From NCBI GenBank assembly GCA_012932295.1, contig JAAONU010000006.1, forward strand, positions 34,354,607 through 34,418,606: DNA of 64,000 nucleotides, written 5' to 3'. Every line of letters starts with the position of its first letter. Positions within the stretch are counted from its first letter, which is position 1. Position numbers and translations under genes: made by a program. This DNA is from Cyclina sinensis. Its lineage: Eukaryota; Mollusca; Bivalvia; Venerida; Veneridae. The notes beneath the pieces are model-generated. The model was not told the origin of the DNA, made no database searches, and saw nothing but the letters and a program-made list of their open reading frames with translations. This document shows, one piece after another, positions 24,916 through 36,800 of this stretch.

Positions 24916-25959
24916 ACTGAAACGTGTATGCTCAGCAATCGTGATATAAATATAGGTGTAATTTTATATTTGATTTGGTTCAAATGATGGCGGTGTCGAT
25001 AGCCTTGGCATGATAAACCTTACATATCACTCTTAGCCTAAAACATCTGGTATAATACATTAGGTGCAGTCTCAATGGTGTTCCCTTTATTATTTCATCA
25101 AAGATTATAGTCCATGTAAAACTTATTTTCGGGCACAAAAGTAAACTTTTAAAACTTTTAAATAACTTTAACTGATTTTTTTTTATTATAAGTTCAATAT
25201 TTTTCTCTAGACAAAATAAGATACAATAAAACAAAAACGGAAACGGCTATGCTTTAGCTCTTGCATATTTGAAAGTAAAACGAAACTACTGAGTTTATAC
25301 TTGCAAATTTTTCAGTTTTTCTATTAAATGGAAAATATCTATTGCTGAGTATTTGTGTTTTGTTACTTCGTTAAATAGTGGGAACACAGTTTGTACAGAT
25401 AAATCACAAAGCTTCCAGTATAAAACAAAATATGTAAATAAATTTCCTTTCCACATGTTACCATCGATATATAGACAAAGGCCATTTTCTTTCTGTTCGA
25501 TTCATGATAATTCAAAGACTTTTGTGAGCTTTTTTTAAGGTTATCTAAAATAGTTTCATGATTTCTTTTACAAATTTGCATCTTAAGGAAAGAAATTACC
25601 TTTAATTACTACCATTCTTATGTAAGATTTTCAAGCTGACAAAAACGATACTCACTCAATGTTACACCAGTTTCTATGACCAATATATAGAAAAGAAAAT
25701 GAAAATTAAGCAAGGGGGTACAATATTTTCTTTTAGCCATATTATTCTAACTCTAGTTTATAATTAGTTGAACAATTAGACAACTGTCTTCCAGAGCCAA
25801 TATAGAACACCACGAATACATAATAATGATTAACATATAATCAGATGTGTGTTAAGCTGATCAACATTTTCGGTTAACCCTACACAAAAGTGAAAACAAA
25901 ATTAAAGAACAGAACAGAACATAATCTTATAAAGACTTTCCCCGACAGGCTGTCATAAC

Positions 25960-27404
25960 ATGTAACAAACAAACAACCATCATTGACAAATATGAAAAAA
26001 GGTTAACTTTATTCAGTTCAATTCCATCAGCCAATACATTTTTAGATATCATTTAAAATGTAGAATGACATTCCTTAGAACAAATTTACAAGAACGATAG
26101 AAAAACTATAAACTTGAATTCAGTATTGTCAGATTTCTAAGCCAAACTGCGTGGATACAAAACTTGACAAGCTTAATTTTAACAAACGTCCTGTCTGAAT
26201 TTAGGAGAGGTCTAAATCTTAAAACAAAGTGCAGGCGTGTAAAGGGATGGGGAGGGGGCGTTCGATCCAGTAGAAACGCAAAGGGTTTTAGGCTGAGACG
26301 TTCAACCAAGGTGTCTTGAATCGGTGCATACCTAAGCATGGAAAAGAACCAGAATATCCATTCTGCGTCTTACACTATCCCTTCCTGCCCCCCCCCCCCC
26401 CTCCACGCACACACACACAAACACACCCTAAAAAAGTAACTAAACTCATCTATTACCGAAGACAAATAAATTCAAATAGCTAGTTTAGCTTTGGGATTTC
26501 TAAAAAAATCTATTTTGAAATAAGCTGTTGTCAAAGAATACCGTCATAAGAAAATTTCATTCTTTAAGTTAAATGAACTAGAAAGTTCAAATAATTAGAA
26601 CTACACATATGCCTTCCCATTTCCAATAACTTCATAATGTGAACCTTGTTTTATTTTTTAAATTGTGTTTCGTTCTTATATTTTACGAACATCATCTAAA
26701 TTTTAATATTATACAAATCTTTCGTAAACTGCCTTTTGTCCTAAAAAACATGGATTTCACATGGTTGCCTAGCAACGCGATTTTAAAAAAGTTACAAACA
26801 ATAAGCTGATGTTCAAATTTGTTTATTCTTTGGTCACGCTGAAAGTAAGGATAAGGAAGTTAGAAAAAAAAGAAACAATAACAACAACAATAAAAATTTA
26901 TATAGTCAAATATAAAATTTTGTCACAGGCATAATAAATTGTTAATACAAAGGTGTCCAAGTATCGGCATAATTAAAATGATTAAGTTTGGCCTCTGACA
27001 AAAAAAGTGAGAAAAAGAAAAATAGACTGTAATTTATGAAGTAACGCAGATCTATAGTACCGGTAAATAATAAATTGAATGTGCGTTTGTTCTCATACAA
27101 CTGATTTTCTATCTTTCATAAAAACTAACTAAGCTGACACTTTTGTTTAAAATATTACCAAGAAAATACACTAAAAATAGGTTTTTTTTAATTTATTTTT
27201 ATTTATTTATTTTTTTGTGGAAGTTAAATGAAAATGAAAAAAGAACGAAAACAAAAAACAAAATCCATCCATTTAATTTGATTCATTTCATTTCCTATAA
27301 ACAGACATTCGTTGCATAATTATTGGTTAACTTTTTTCACAGACACTCCGGGCAGACTGCGTTTAAACGCCAAGGGTGTTAAACCTGTCATGTACATAAC
27401 AGTA
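25960..27404. other. Spacer between divergent genes C and D, no gene seen
   Basis: Homology to the gene 1 upstream region ends near 25960. The rest is AT-rich with a C run (about 26387-26401) next to an AC repeat (26404-26425). At 26250-26340 there is a degenerate SINE-like patch (ttcgatcca; gcatggaaaagaacca, as in the SINE at 47009). No exon found. Confidence 0.45.
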
Positions 27405-27460
27405 TTATGCCATTTCAATATTCTATGTCCGGTTAGATGACGGCTGGATAGGATAAAAAC
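27405..27460 (+). promoter_or_regulatory. Conserved core promoter of Gly/Tyr-rich gene D
   Basis: TTATGCCATTTCAATATT, then ATGTCCGGTTAGATGACGGC, then GGATAAAAAC. Non-coding exon 1 ends at 27505 (GCATC|GTAAGT). Confidence 0.73.
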
Positions 27461-28315
27461 GAACAGAAATCAGTCCAAAGCAGGAGAGTCAATCTTACCA
27501 GCATCGTAAGTACTAATATAATCTACTCTTTATATTTATCTAATTAATTTAAAGAAATAAAAAGGTATTTTAAATTATTTAAAAATAAGTGCTTACTTTT
27601 AAGTCTTACATGTAAGTTTGCGAGTATTTTTCAAATATGCATGAACTTGCAGCATCTGTATAAAACAGTACATGAAATGATATGGTTAGGCTAAAAAATT
27701 GAAGAGTATTTCATGTTTATCTATCATATAGTTTATATTTATTAAATATATTCTGCGACACATTTTACAAATACAACCAGTTCACTGTTTTCTGGAATGG
27801 CTTTGAGATTTTGTCATAGACACAAATGTATCTTTCGTTTATCGACATTTTCGTCCAGAAAATATTTTAATTAAAACAATTTCCATCTCAAGAAACTGAA
27901 AAATTACTGTGGTGATATGAACACTTACGGTACATTAAAACTTATATAAAGAAATTGGTCATAAGAAAGAAAACTTAGAATAGTTTCGTAGAACATGATT
28001 CAATATATCAGTATATAAATTTATGCTCTCTTCTCCTCTCTACGTTTTTACTGTGTATGGAGGCTGTGTTTTCTGATTGTGGTTTTTCTTGATATACGTT
28101 TTCCACTGTTTTTCTTACAGATAAAATGACTCATACATTTTATATCTTTTATTTTTATTCTTATCATTTATTTATTAACACTTTTTCTCTAAAAGTAAGA
28201 AAAGGTTTGCAATTACTTGTATTCGTGATGTTCCTTGTTAGTGATAAAATAACATAGCTTGCATCATAGATCTAAGTATGATAAAATGAATAAATAAATA
28301 ATTTTCAGAACAACA

Positions 28316-28982
28316 ATGAAGATCACACTTTTTGCCACCGTCGCTTTAACCGCCGTTGTCGGACTTGCAGTTGCCGACGAACTGTACAACAACAATTACG
28401 GAATTGGCGGTGGTATGTCTGTTGGTGGTCTCGGACAGCTGAGCGGTGGTAGCTTTGGACATTTTGGCAGCGGATACGGTTCTGGATACGGCTCAGGATA
28501 TGGTTCAGGATACGGTTCAAGCTACGGCGTGGGATACGGAGCAGGATACGGTTCATCAAAGGCTGCCTACGTCCCAGTGCCAGCTGTACCACAGACTGGT
28601 GGATCTGGACTCGGATCTTTCTGTAAGTCAGCTTTTGTAAACCTGAACATTTCCAAATAACGCTTCAGCAGCCTATTTATGAATGATATAATCATGTAAT
28701 TTATCAGACATTTCCATCTGAAATACTTACTTATTACAAGATAAATTTAGCAGCATTTTGAGAGAGGTGGTTAATATTGCCTTAACTACATTTCTTTATC
28801 TCTTTCTCTCTTAAGTGAACACACTTCCTTTGTTTAAATAATAATAATAATAAAGTTGTTCTTTCTCGTTATTGTTTTCAGTCCCCCTCCTCATGCTTTT
28901 GGTGCTCCTTCCTCTTTTGTTCAACCAGTCCACCACTGGACAAGACCAGATCATCCTCCTGAACTCAACCCTGCGTGGATAA
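28316..28982 (+). CDS. Gene D: secreted Gly/Tyr/Ser-rich protein next to QSOX
   Basis: CDS is 28316-28622 joined to 28882-28982, 135 aa. Exon 1 ends at 27505, exon 2 starts at 28309, exon 3 ends at 28996 (donor GTACGT, a weaker match than in the other copies), and exon 4 starts at 29349 with AATAAA at 29470-29475. Signal peptide MKITLFATVALTAVVGLAVA, then DELYNNNYG without the Asn-rich insert, a regular GYGS array, AAYVPVPAVPQTGG, hydrophobic FFPLLMLLVLLPLLF and a tail ending NSTLRG. No cysteine. About 1.6 kb separates its stop from the QSOX start. That spacer is homologous to the sequence after genes 1 and 2, which makes D plus QSOX the likely ancestral arrangement. Confidence 0.87.
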
Positions 28983-29348
28983 AATATTTGATAGTTGTAC
29001 GTATTTTTGGCCAATTGGCTACTTGTGTCTATGTTTGTCTATGTCTAAAATGTTGTTAAAAAGGGAGTTTGTTGAACAAAATCTAGAAGTGAGAAATATA
29101 AAAATGTGATTAAAATAATTCAGTTGTCACTGAGTAGTTGAAACGAATTCGCTTTCTGTTTTCTTATTTTCTTTCTTACTTAAGTCATAAACGTGCTAAT
29201 AAGTCTTCAAGATATATACAGAAAGAAAATAAAAGCAGTATGTACAGAAATAACAGTAAAGCGATTTTATTATAAAAACATTCTCTAAATGCCTTATTTG
29301 CATTTGTATGTAGCGCAAATCTTTAACTTTTATTTATGCTCCTTTCAG

Positions 29349-29490
29349 GTTCATCTCCTCGTTTTTGCACGAGAAAATATCAGTGCCACCACCCAGTACA
29401 AGTGCATTTTGATCACATCATATTCATTTGTTATCTTTGCTTGTACATTATTGTCGTTAAGTTATATGAAATAAAAATTGAAAATGACAT
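29349..29490 (+). terminator. Gene D, exon 4 (3' UTR) and polyadenylation signal
   Basis: Acceptor CTTTCAG|GTTCATC at 29348/29349; AATAAA at 29470-29475. Confidence 0.7.
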
Positions 29491-29908
29491 TTGATTTTGT
29501 CTTCGTTCAAGTATTTCCATGCACAACAATAAATATTTAGTGCACATTCATTGTATAATGCTAGCATATATGAAATAAAAGGCAAACACTCAAAATATGA
29601 AAAGGTATACAAAAATTTTAGAAAATGACCATTATTAGTGCGCATACAAAACTATCAGACATATCAAAGGTTTATGTATTGATTCTTTAAACCACAAAAT
29701 TGCACTGAAGAAACCAAACGTGTCCTGAAACTTTTTAAGGCACATAAACATAAATAAATACTTATTGCCTTAACGACAGAAAAGACCAATCCCACGCCCT
29801 GCTCCCTTAAGGAAATTTATTCTATACATTTTGAGGTCAGTGGATTGTTTCATTTTTTCCGGCTTTTGTGACACAGAATTTTCAGTAAAATTGTTTAGTT
29901 CTAAATTG

Positions 29909-29950
29909 TTTTTTTTTTTTTTTGGGTGGGGGGGGGGGGGGGGGGGGGGG
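29909..29950. repeat. T15-GGGT-G23 homopolymer tract
   Basis: A run of about 15 T is followed by GGGT and then 23 G (29928-29950), some 650 bp before the QSOX start codon. A G run of this length can form quadruplex structures and is also prone to assembly error. The homologous place in units 1 and 2 (near 7375) has no G run. Confidence 0.8.
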
Positions 29951-30599
29951 CGTGATGTCTGCAACCTTGCAATTGCTGTGCTTCGCTGATTTTTTTGTTG
30001 TTGTTGAGAAAAACCTGCGATATTTTACCGAGTTCTTGCATGGAAAATTTGATTTTGAAATAAGAATTGATACCTTATTTAAGAATTAAAAACATGACAT
30101 ATTTTACGAATTTTGTTTACATCAAATACCTAAGATGCTACGGGCCCTTGTCAAATATCTTTAGCAATCTGCACAAAACGATTATGTCATATAGCGCAAC
30201 TTTAATCACTGCCATCAAGCAAAATACATTACCAGAGACAAGACCACGTGATTATATATATTAAAAATATTTGACATGCTTTGTCATTGTTTTTATTCTG
30301 TCTTCCTTTTGTATGTTACAGATTTAAGCTTTTAACACACTGGCACAGTGTTTTATGCTAAAAATATAACTATTACGATATATAAGTTTTCAAATGGTAT
30401 AAAATAATTTATATAATAAAGGATATTCATTCGGCTCATTTTCAGCCAGGTTAAACACTGAAACGATGGGCTAGTAACTCTGAATAGAGTTTGGTCCAAA
30501 GGAAATACACTTATAGTATTTTAATACCTAACTAGATACTCTTTAATAGGAGGCGAATTTTGTAAACAACTGTGAAAATGAAACCGTGAAACGTGGAAA

Positions 30600-30852
30600 A
30601 TGAAGCTAAAATTAAGAGATTATTTCCTCGGCTTTGTTTATTTTCTGTCTTACATATATCCAGTAATAAGTAACTTGAAAGTTGAAGGCCTGTACAAGCC
30701 AATTGATGCAGTTTTTATACTGGATCAAAATAATTTTAGGGAAAATGTTGTTAGATCTGAAAATGCTTGGATTGTTGAATTTTATAACAGCTGGTGTGGA
30801 CATTGCATTAAGTTCGCACCAGTTTGGAAACAATTTGCAACAGAACACGAAG
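30600..30852 (+). CDS. QSOX1: QSOX exon 1: signal peptide and thioredoxin active site
   Basis: Starts MKLKLRDYFLGFVYFLSY, a basic then hydrophobic leader, and runs through NSWCGHCIKFAPVW to the donor GAAG|GTATGA (phase 1). The WCGHC motif is the dithiol centre that receives electrons from substrates. The first about 70 bases and the 5' flank are the part copied to 8186 and 19924. Confidence 0.93.
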
Positions 30853-33800
30853 GTATGAAACTAATGAAGAATTTATATGGCAGTTTTTGTTCTACGTTCA
30901 ATATCTTTATTATATTGCAGCAAAAAATATACTAGATATTAGCCTAGATGGTTTGATCCGTTTTATAGACACTTTTTTTTAATATTGTTTAACTGTAATG
31001 CCTAATTTTAACTCATTTTTATGCATGGAAAATTTAGAGGCAACATTGCCAGTGATTTTGATCGATCTTTTCTTTTGAAATATGGATTTAATCATTGTTT
31101 TCCACTTAACATCAAAAGAACATACATGTTCATTTAATTTCTATTCTAGTATAAAAACTTCATAAAAACTTATCAACCTAAAGTGCATTTTGGATTTATT
31201 TTACATTTGCACTGCAAAACTCTTCATGCAGTGAAATGTCGCATGATGTCACTGTAAAAATAATATACCGTGAAAACTGATAGAAAAATCACTGTGTCTA
31301 ACCGGTCATGATGGAGTTCACGAAATGGAAATATAGGGAGTTCAGGGCTTTCAATATATTTACAGTACACGCAGCGCAGACTTTGACATTGTTAACATTG
31401 TCGCGGGGGCCACTATCAGCTCCGGGTCTCCGAAATTTCGGGTGTCCGCTAAAATGACCACCGCGACAACCGCCGAGGGGTATGATCACTGCGTGTCGCG
31501 GTGACTGGCAGAACGCCACGTGTCCCCGTGATGTTCTGACTTGAAGATTATTGCATTTAAACATACTCAGCACGTACGTGGTTTTCTTTTTACTAATTCT
31601 TATTTTACTTACATGTATTTTGTGGCTAACTTCAGTTGGTCAAATTAAAACCAAATTTCAAGTACATATGCGGTGTAGGTTTATTGTGTACTTTCATTTT
31701 TGGAATTTTTGAAAAACGCCTGTTACTATATAGCAAAATCGATCAATAATTTTTGCCAAGCGCCTAGACGATACAGATGTCGAAAGAAGTTAAACAGGTG
31801 TTGACCTTAAAACACAGACAATTCATTTTCTGAAAATATGATCAGCTGTTTCCGGAAGCAACTGCTTTGAATGGTCATTCTTTGCGTAAACAAAAAGGAG
31901 CGTACATAAATGCATCATAATTAGAGTGGATTTGTTCGAATTTTGACAGTTTAAATTAGATGTATTAACTTTTCGCAGTTTGATGATCGTTAGTAATTTA
32001 TTTGCATGTAATTTATTTGTGAGTGGATTAACGCAAGCGCGGCGCCGATTGAAGACTTGAAAATATATTAATTGCAGACATTAAAGTTAACAAGATGGCA
32101 TGTAGGTGTGTAAATCTATTCACAATCGGCTGTGTTACCCTCAATCATACAACCAAACATCGAACGTCAACAAATAAAAGTTTAACCGGATAGGGTATTA
32201 AAAAGAAAAACAAACAACTTCAACTGGAAATAATTATGTGTTCTTGTAACTCATCTGAAAAAAATAGGGGGAAAGTAAAATTGTGTTGCGACTTCGTTTT
32301 TTCGGACACTGCAAATCCGCGTAACCTGACGCCGCGACATGGCGCGGTCCTGATCACAGCGGACGGCCGCGCTGACCACTGCGTTTTATACGAATGAACA
32401 CTCAACGTGGTGGTCATTTTGGTCTTCAACGCGGACAGTAAAATGTGGGGACGGGTGTTCGTTGTCAAAGTCCGCGCTACATGTACTGTAATTTAGAGTT
32501 AAAGATACCCGACAAAGTGACAGATATCAGGATACTTGTATTACACTGTAGCTAATGTTTACTTATACACCGTTTACCACATTCCAGCTGATCAGAAATG
32601 GCCAGCTGTATAGTAGATTAGCACTGCAATTGAAATTTAAGTCAGATTTAATATATTAAGTTGTTTATTGAAAAATGATATTTCGGGAACTTGTATAAAA
32701 ATTGTTTCTGTTAAAGGTAATGGTCATTTCTCCCAAAGTGTGCTATTTATCTCTCCCAATGACTTCTAATTGGGCATTTTCCATGCAGAAAAATGCAACT
32801 TATGGTTGGACATAGAAAAAAGACACCGCCTACCAAAAATTTTCTCGATGTCTCTTCGACAAGTCTGATTAGTTGGACTTACTGGACGTCACTACTCTCA
32901 TATTATTTATTTCCATAGCCTCATGGGAACGGTGCATGGAAAAACCGGAAAGCACCGGATAGCACCGAAACACCGGAAAGCTCTCAATTTTCTAATAAAA
33001 ACACATGAAAATAATGTTTTATTGCATTTTAAGTATTACAATTAGATTTATTAATGATATTTCAATGAAATAAAATGAATAATTTACCAAAATCATCATT
33101 AAGTTGACGAAAGCTGGGGTATATTTGTATAATGAGTGCTTTCCGGTCCCGTTAAAATGAAATGCACGTCACCGAAAAGCACTCAATTTTCTATTTAAAA
33201 CACACTAAAATAATGTTTTATTGCATTTTAAGTATTACAGATAGATTTATTAATGATATTTCAATGAAATAAAATGAATAATTTACCAAAGTCATCATTA
33301 AGTTGACGAAAGCTGGGGTATATTTGTATAATGAGTGCTTTGTCACGTTAAAATGAAATGCACATCACCGAAAAGCACTCAATTTTCTATTTAAAACACA
33401 TGTAGATAATATTATATTATATTGCATTTTAAGTATTACATATAGATTTGTTAATGATATTTCAATGAAATAAAATGAATAATTTACCAAAATCATCATT
33501 ATGTTGACGAAAAATGAGGTATATGTGTATAATGATTGCTTTCTGATCCTGTTAAATTGAAATGCACATCACCGAAAAGCAATTTTTACTTAATTTTACT
33601 TCTTGTTTAAATAAAAAACATCCATTAATTTGTGTGATCTAATGTTTTAACATTTGTTTCACTGGAATGGAAATTCAAACTACAGTGTATTTTCATGTTG
33701 GGATATTGTTTGAAAAATAATAATATTGCATGTCCATCAAGTAGAAATTTGTGTCTGCTTATAAATTAATATCCAATGAAATGTCAAAGCTCCATAAATC

Positions 33801-36800
33801 AGGCCTTATACTGTGGGATTTATGCAAATTAACCTGCCCAAATGGGACCCTTGTATATTCTGCATAGCTGTCAAAACAAAGCAATTAACTTTTTATGACC
33901 CAGTCAATAATAAAGTTGAGACAAATAGCAAAATTTTATGGCAAATGATCTTACAAATTGATTGAATTACTTTTGATCAGTCACACTTGTGAAAACATAA
34001 TGTAATTTCTGGGGAACGGACAATAGCCCACTAGGACAGTAGCCAACTAGACAAAGCCCACTGCAAAATTTGTCAGGGAGGACAATAGCCCACTGCTTAT
34101 CAGAATGGGTGCAGATGAATTAAACTAGTAATATAGATGTTTAATTGTTAGCTCACCTGAGCACAAAGTGCTCAGGCTGAGCTTTTCTGATCGGTCTTTG
34201 TCCGTCAGTCCGTCCGTCCGTCGTCAACTTCCATTCAAACGACATCTCCTCTGAAACCAATGGGGCAAATTTAATGAAACTTGCCTGGGATGTTCCTTGC
34301 ATGAAGCTCTACCAAGATTGTTCAAATGGTTCTGGTCCATTGCATTTCTGGTTCACTGGAGCTAAAAATAGATTTTATAAGTTGGATCTTTAAAAATCTT
34401 CTTCTCCGAAACCACAAGGCCTGGAGCTTTGATATTTGGTATGAAGCATCATCTAGTCGACCTCTACCAAGTTTGTTCAAATTATGTCCCTGGGGACAAA
34501 ACTGACCCCACCCCAGGGGTCAGTTGATTTTACATAGAGTTATATAGGGAAAACTTGAAAATCTTCTTGTCAGAAACCACAAGGCCTAGAGTTAAGATAT
34601 TTGGTATGTAGCATTGTCTAGTGGACCTCTACCAAGTTTGTTCAAATCATGGCCTCTGGGTCAAAAATGGCCCCGCCCCGGGGGTCACTTGTTTTACATA
34701 GAGTTATATAGGAAAATCTTTAAAAATCTTCTTGTCAGAAACCGTAAGTTATAGAGCTTAGATATTTGGTGTGTAGCATTGTCTAGTGGACCTCTACCAA
34801 GTTTGTTCAAATCCTGGCCTCTGGGTCAAAAATGACTCCGCCCCAGGGGCCACTAGTTTTACATAGAGTTATATAGGAAAATCTTAAAAAATCTTCTTGT
34901 CAGAAACTGTATGTTATAGAGCTTAGTTATTTGTATTTGATGTGTAGCATTGTCTAGTGGACCTCTACCAAGTTTGTTCAAATCCTGGCCTCTGGGTCAA
35001 AAATGGCCCCGCCCCGGGGGTCACTTGTTTAACATAGAGTTATATAGGAAAAACTAAAAAATCTTCTTGTCAGAAACAAGAAGGCCTACAGTTAAGATAT
35101 TTGGTATGTAGCATTGTCTAGTGGACCTCTACCAAGTTTGTTCAAATCCTGGCCTCTGGGTCAAAAATGGCCCCGCCCCGGGGGTCAATTGTTTTACATA
35201 GAGTTATATAGGAAAATCTTAAAAAAATCTTCTTATCAGAAACCGTAAGTTATAGAGCTTAGATATTTGGTGTGTTGCATTGTCTAGTGGACCTCTACCA
35301 AGTTTGTTCAAATCCTGGCCTCTGGGTCAAAAATGGCCCAGCCCCAGGGGCCACTAGTTTAACATAGAGTTATATAAGAAAATCTAAAAAAATCTTCTTG
35401 TCAGAAACCGTAAGTTATAGAGCTTAGATATTTGGTGTGTAGCATTGTCTAGTGGACCTCTACCAAGTTTGTTAGAAAAATGTCCCAGGGATCACTATTG
35501 GCCGCGCCAAAGGGGTCACAAGTTTTAAATAACTATATAGAAGAAAATCTTTAAAAATCTTCTTGTCTGAAACCACAAGACCTAGAATTTTAAAATTTGG
35601 CATGAAGCAAGCTTTATCAAGCTTTTTCAAATTATTGGATTAGGTTAAAGGTCACAGAGGCTAAAAGTAGATTTATCTACTGTACCTCATAGAGCCTTCA
35701 TTTATAGACCAATATCTTTGATATTCAGTATAGAGGTTCATTGCATGGACCTCTACCCATGGGTTGGGTTTGAGGTCACTGGGTCAAGGTCAAGGTCACC
35801 ATAGCTTATAATAGATATTTCTACTTTCTGTCATAGAGCCTTTATTTATTGACTGATATTTTACATTTTTGGTTTGTAGGCACTTACATATTTTCAATTA
35901 AAAAATGAAATACTGCTTAACAGCAAACCTACAGCCAAAGTACTCAGGTGAGCGATCCAGGGCCATCATGGCCCTCTTGTTTTAATATTCATATCTATAT
36001 CAGAATTAAAAAAAGTCTTCACTGTTGACTTATGAATACTTTTTTTAAAACTCATTACATACTCAATTCCTTAATTAAATGCCTAATTATGCAAAAAAGT
36101 GGGCTATTGTCCTAGTGGGCCATTGTCCTAGTGGGCTATTGTCCAGTGGGCTATTTTCCTAGTGGGCTATTGTCCTACACTCGTAATAGCTTGTTCCAAT
36201 TAACATGTCTGAATGATTTTTAGTTAAGAAGCTTCCATGCAGATACAGATTTTAATTAGAACAGAACAGAACAGAACATAATACCTTCGAAGATCTCTTT
36301 TTAACAGGCTTCAAAACTTTGAAATATGTCTAGATTTACTTCTGTTTGGTGACTCCTCCCTCTCTAATGAAGAAAATACTTTTATCTTTTGTCAGGTTCA
36401 ACGCTTTACAGGCGATAGCAAAAGGTTTATATAATCAAATGCTCGGGACTCCGTTCTCTTCTTTTTACTTACTTCTCCTTCTCTAATCATAGCTTAACCA
36501 TTCTAAGAATACTTAACAATCATTCAATTGCTATCTTTTTTTATTTTTTTACCTTTCAACATTGCTGCTTCCCATTTGAATTGTATTTACAGGGCGTTAA
36601 TTATGGAGGCTTCTTGGAGAAGAACATAAATAAGACATTGTTGTCTTCCATTCTTATCCTTTCCTTATATGTTCAATTTATGATGACTTGTATGTGTAAA
36701 TTTTTTATGGGAATAAATATGTTTAAACTAACAGAACATAATATTATGCTTTATTATAGACTTAAGACCATCGGCCCATCGTCTCAAATACAATACAAAA

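Noticed and set aside
31298..31573. 91-codon minus frame in CG-rich DNA
   Set aside because: Falls in one arm of the inverted-repeat element; no splice or domain support.
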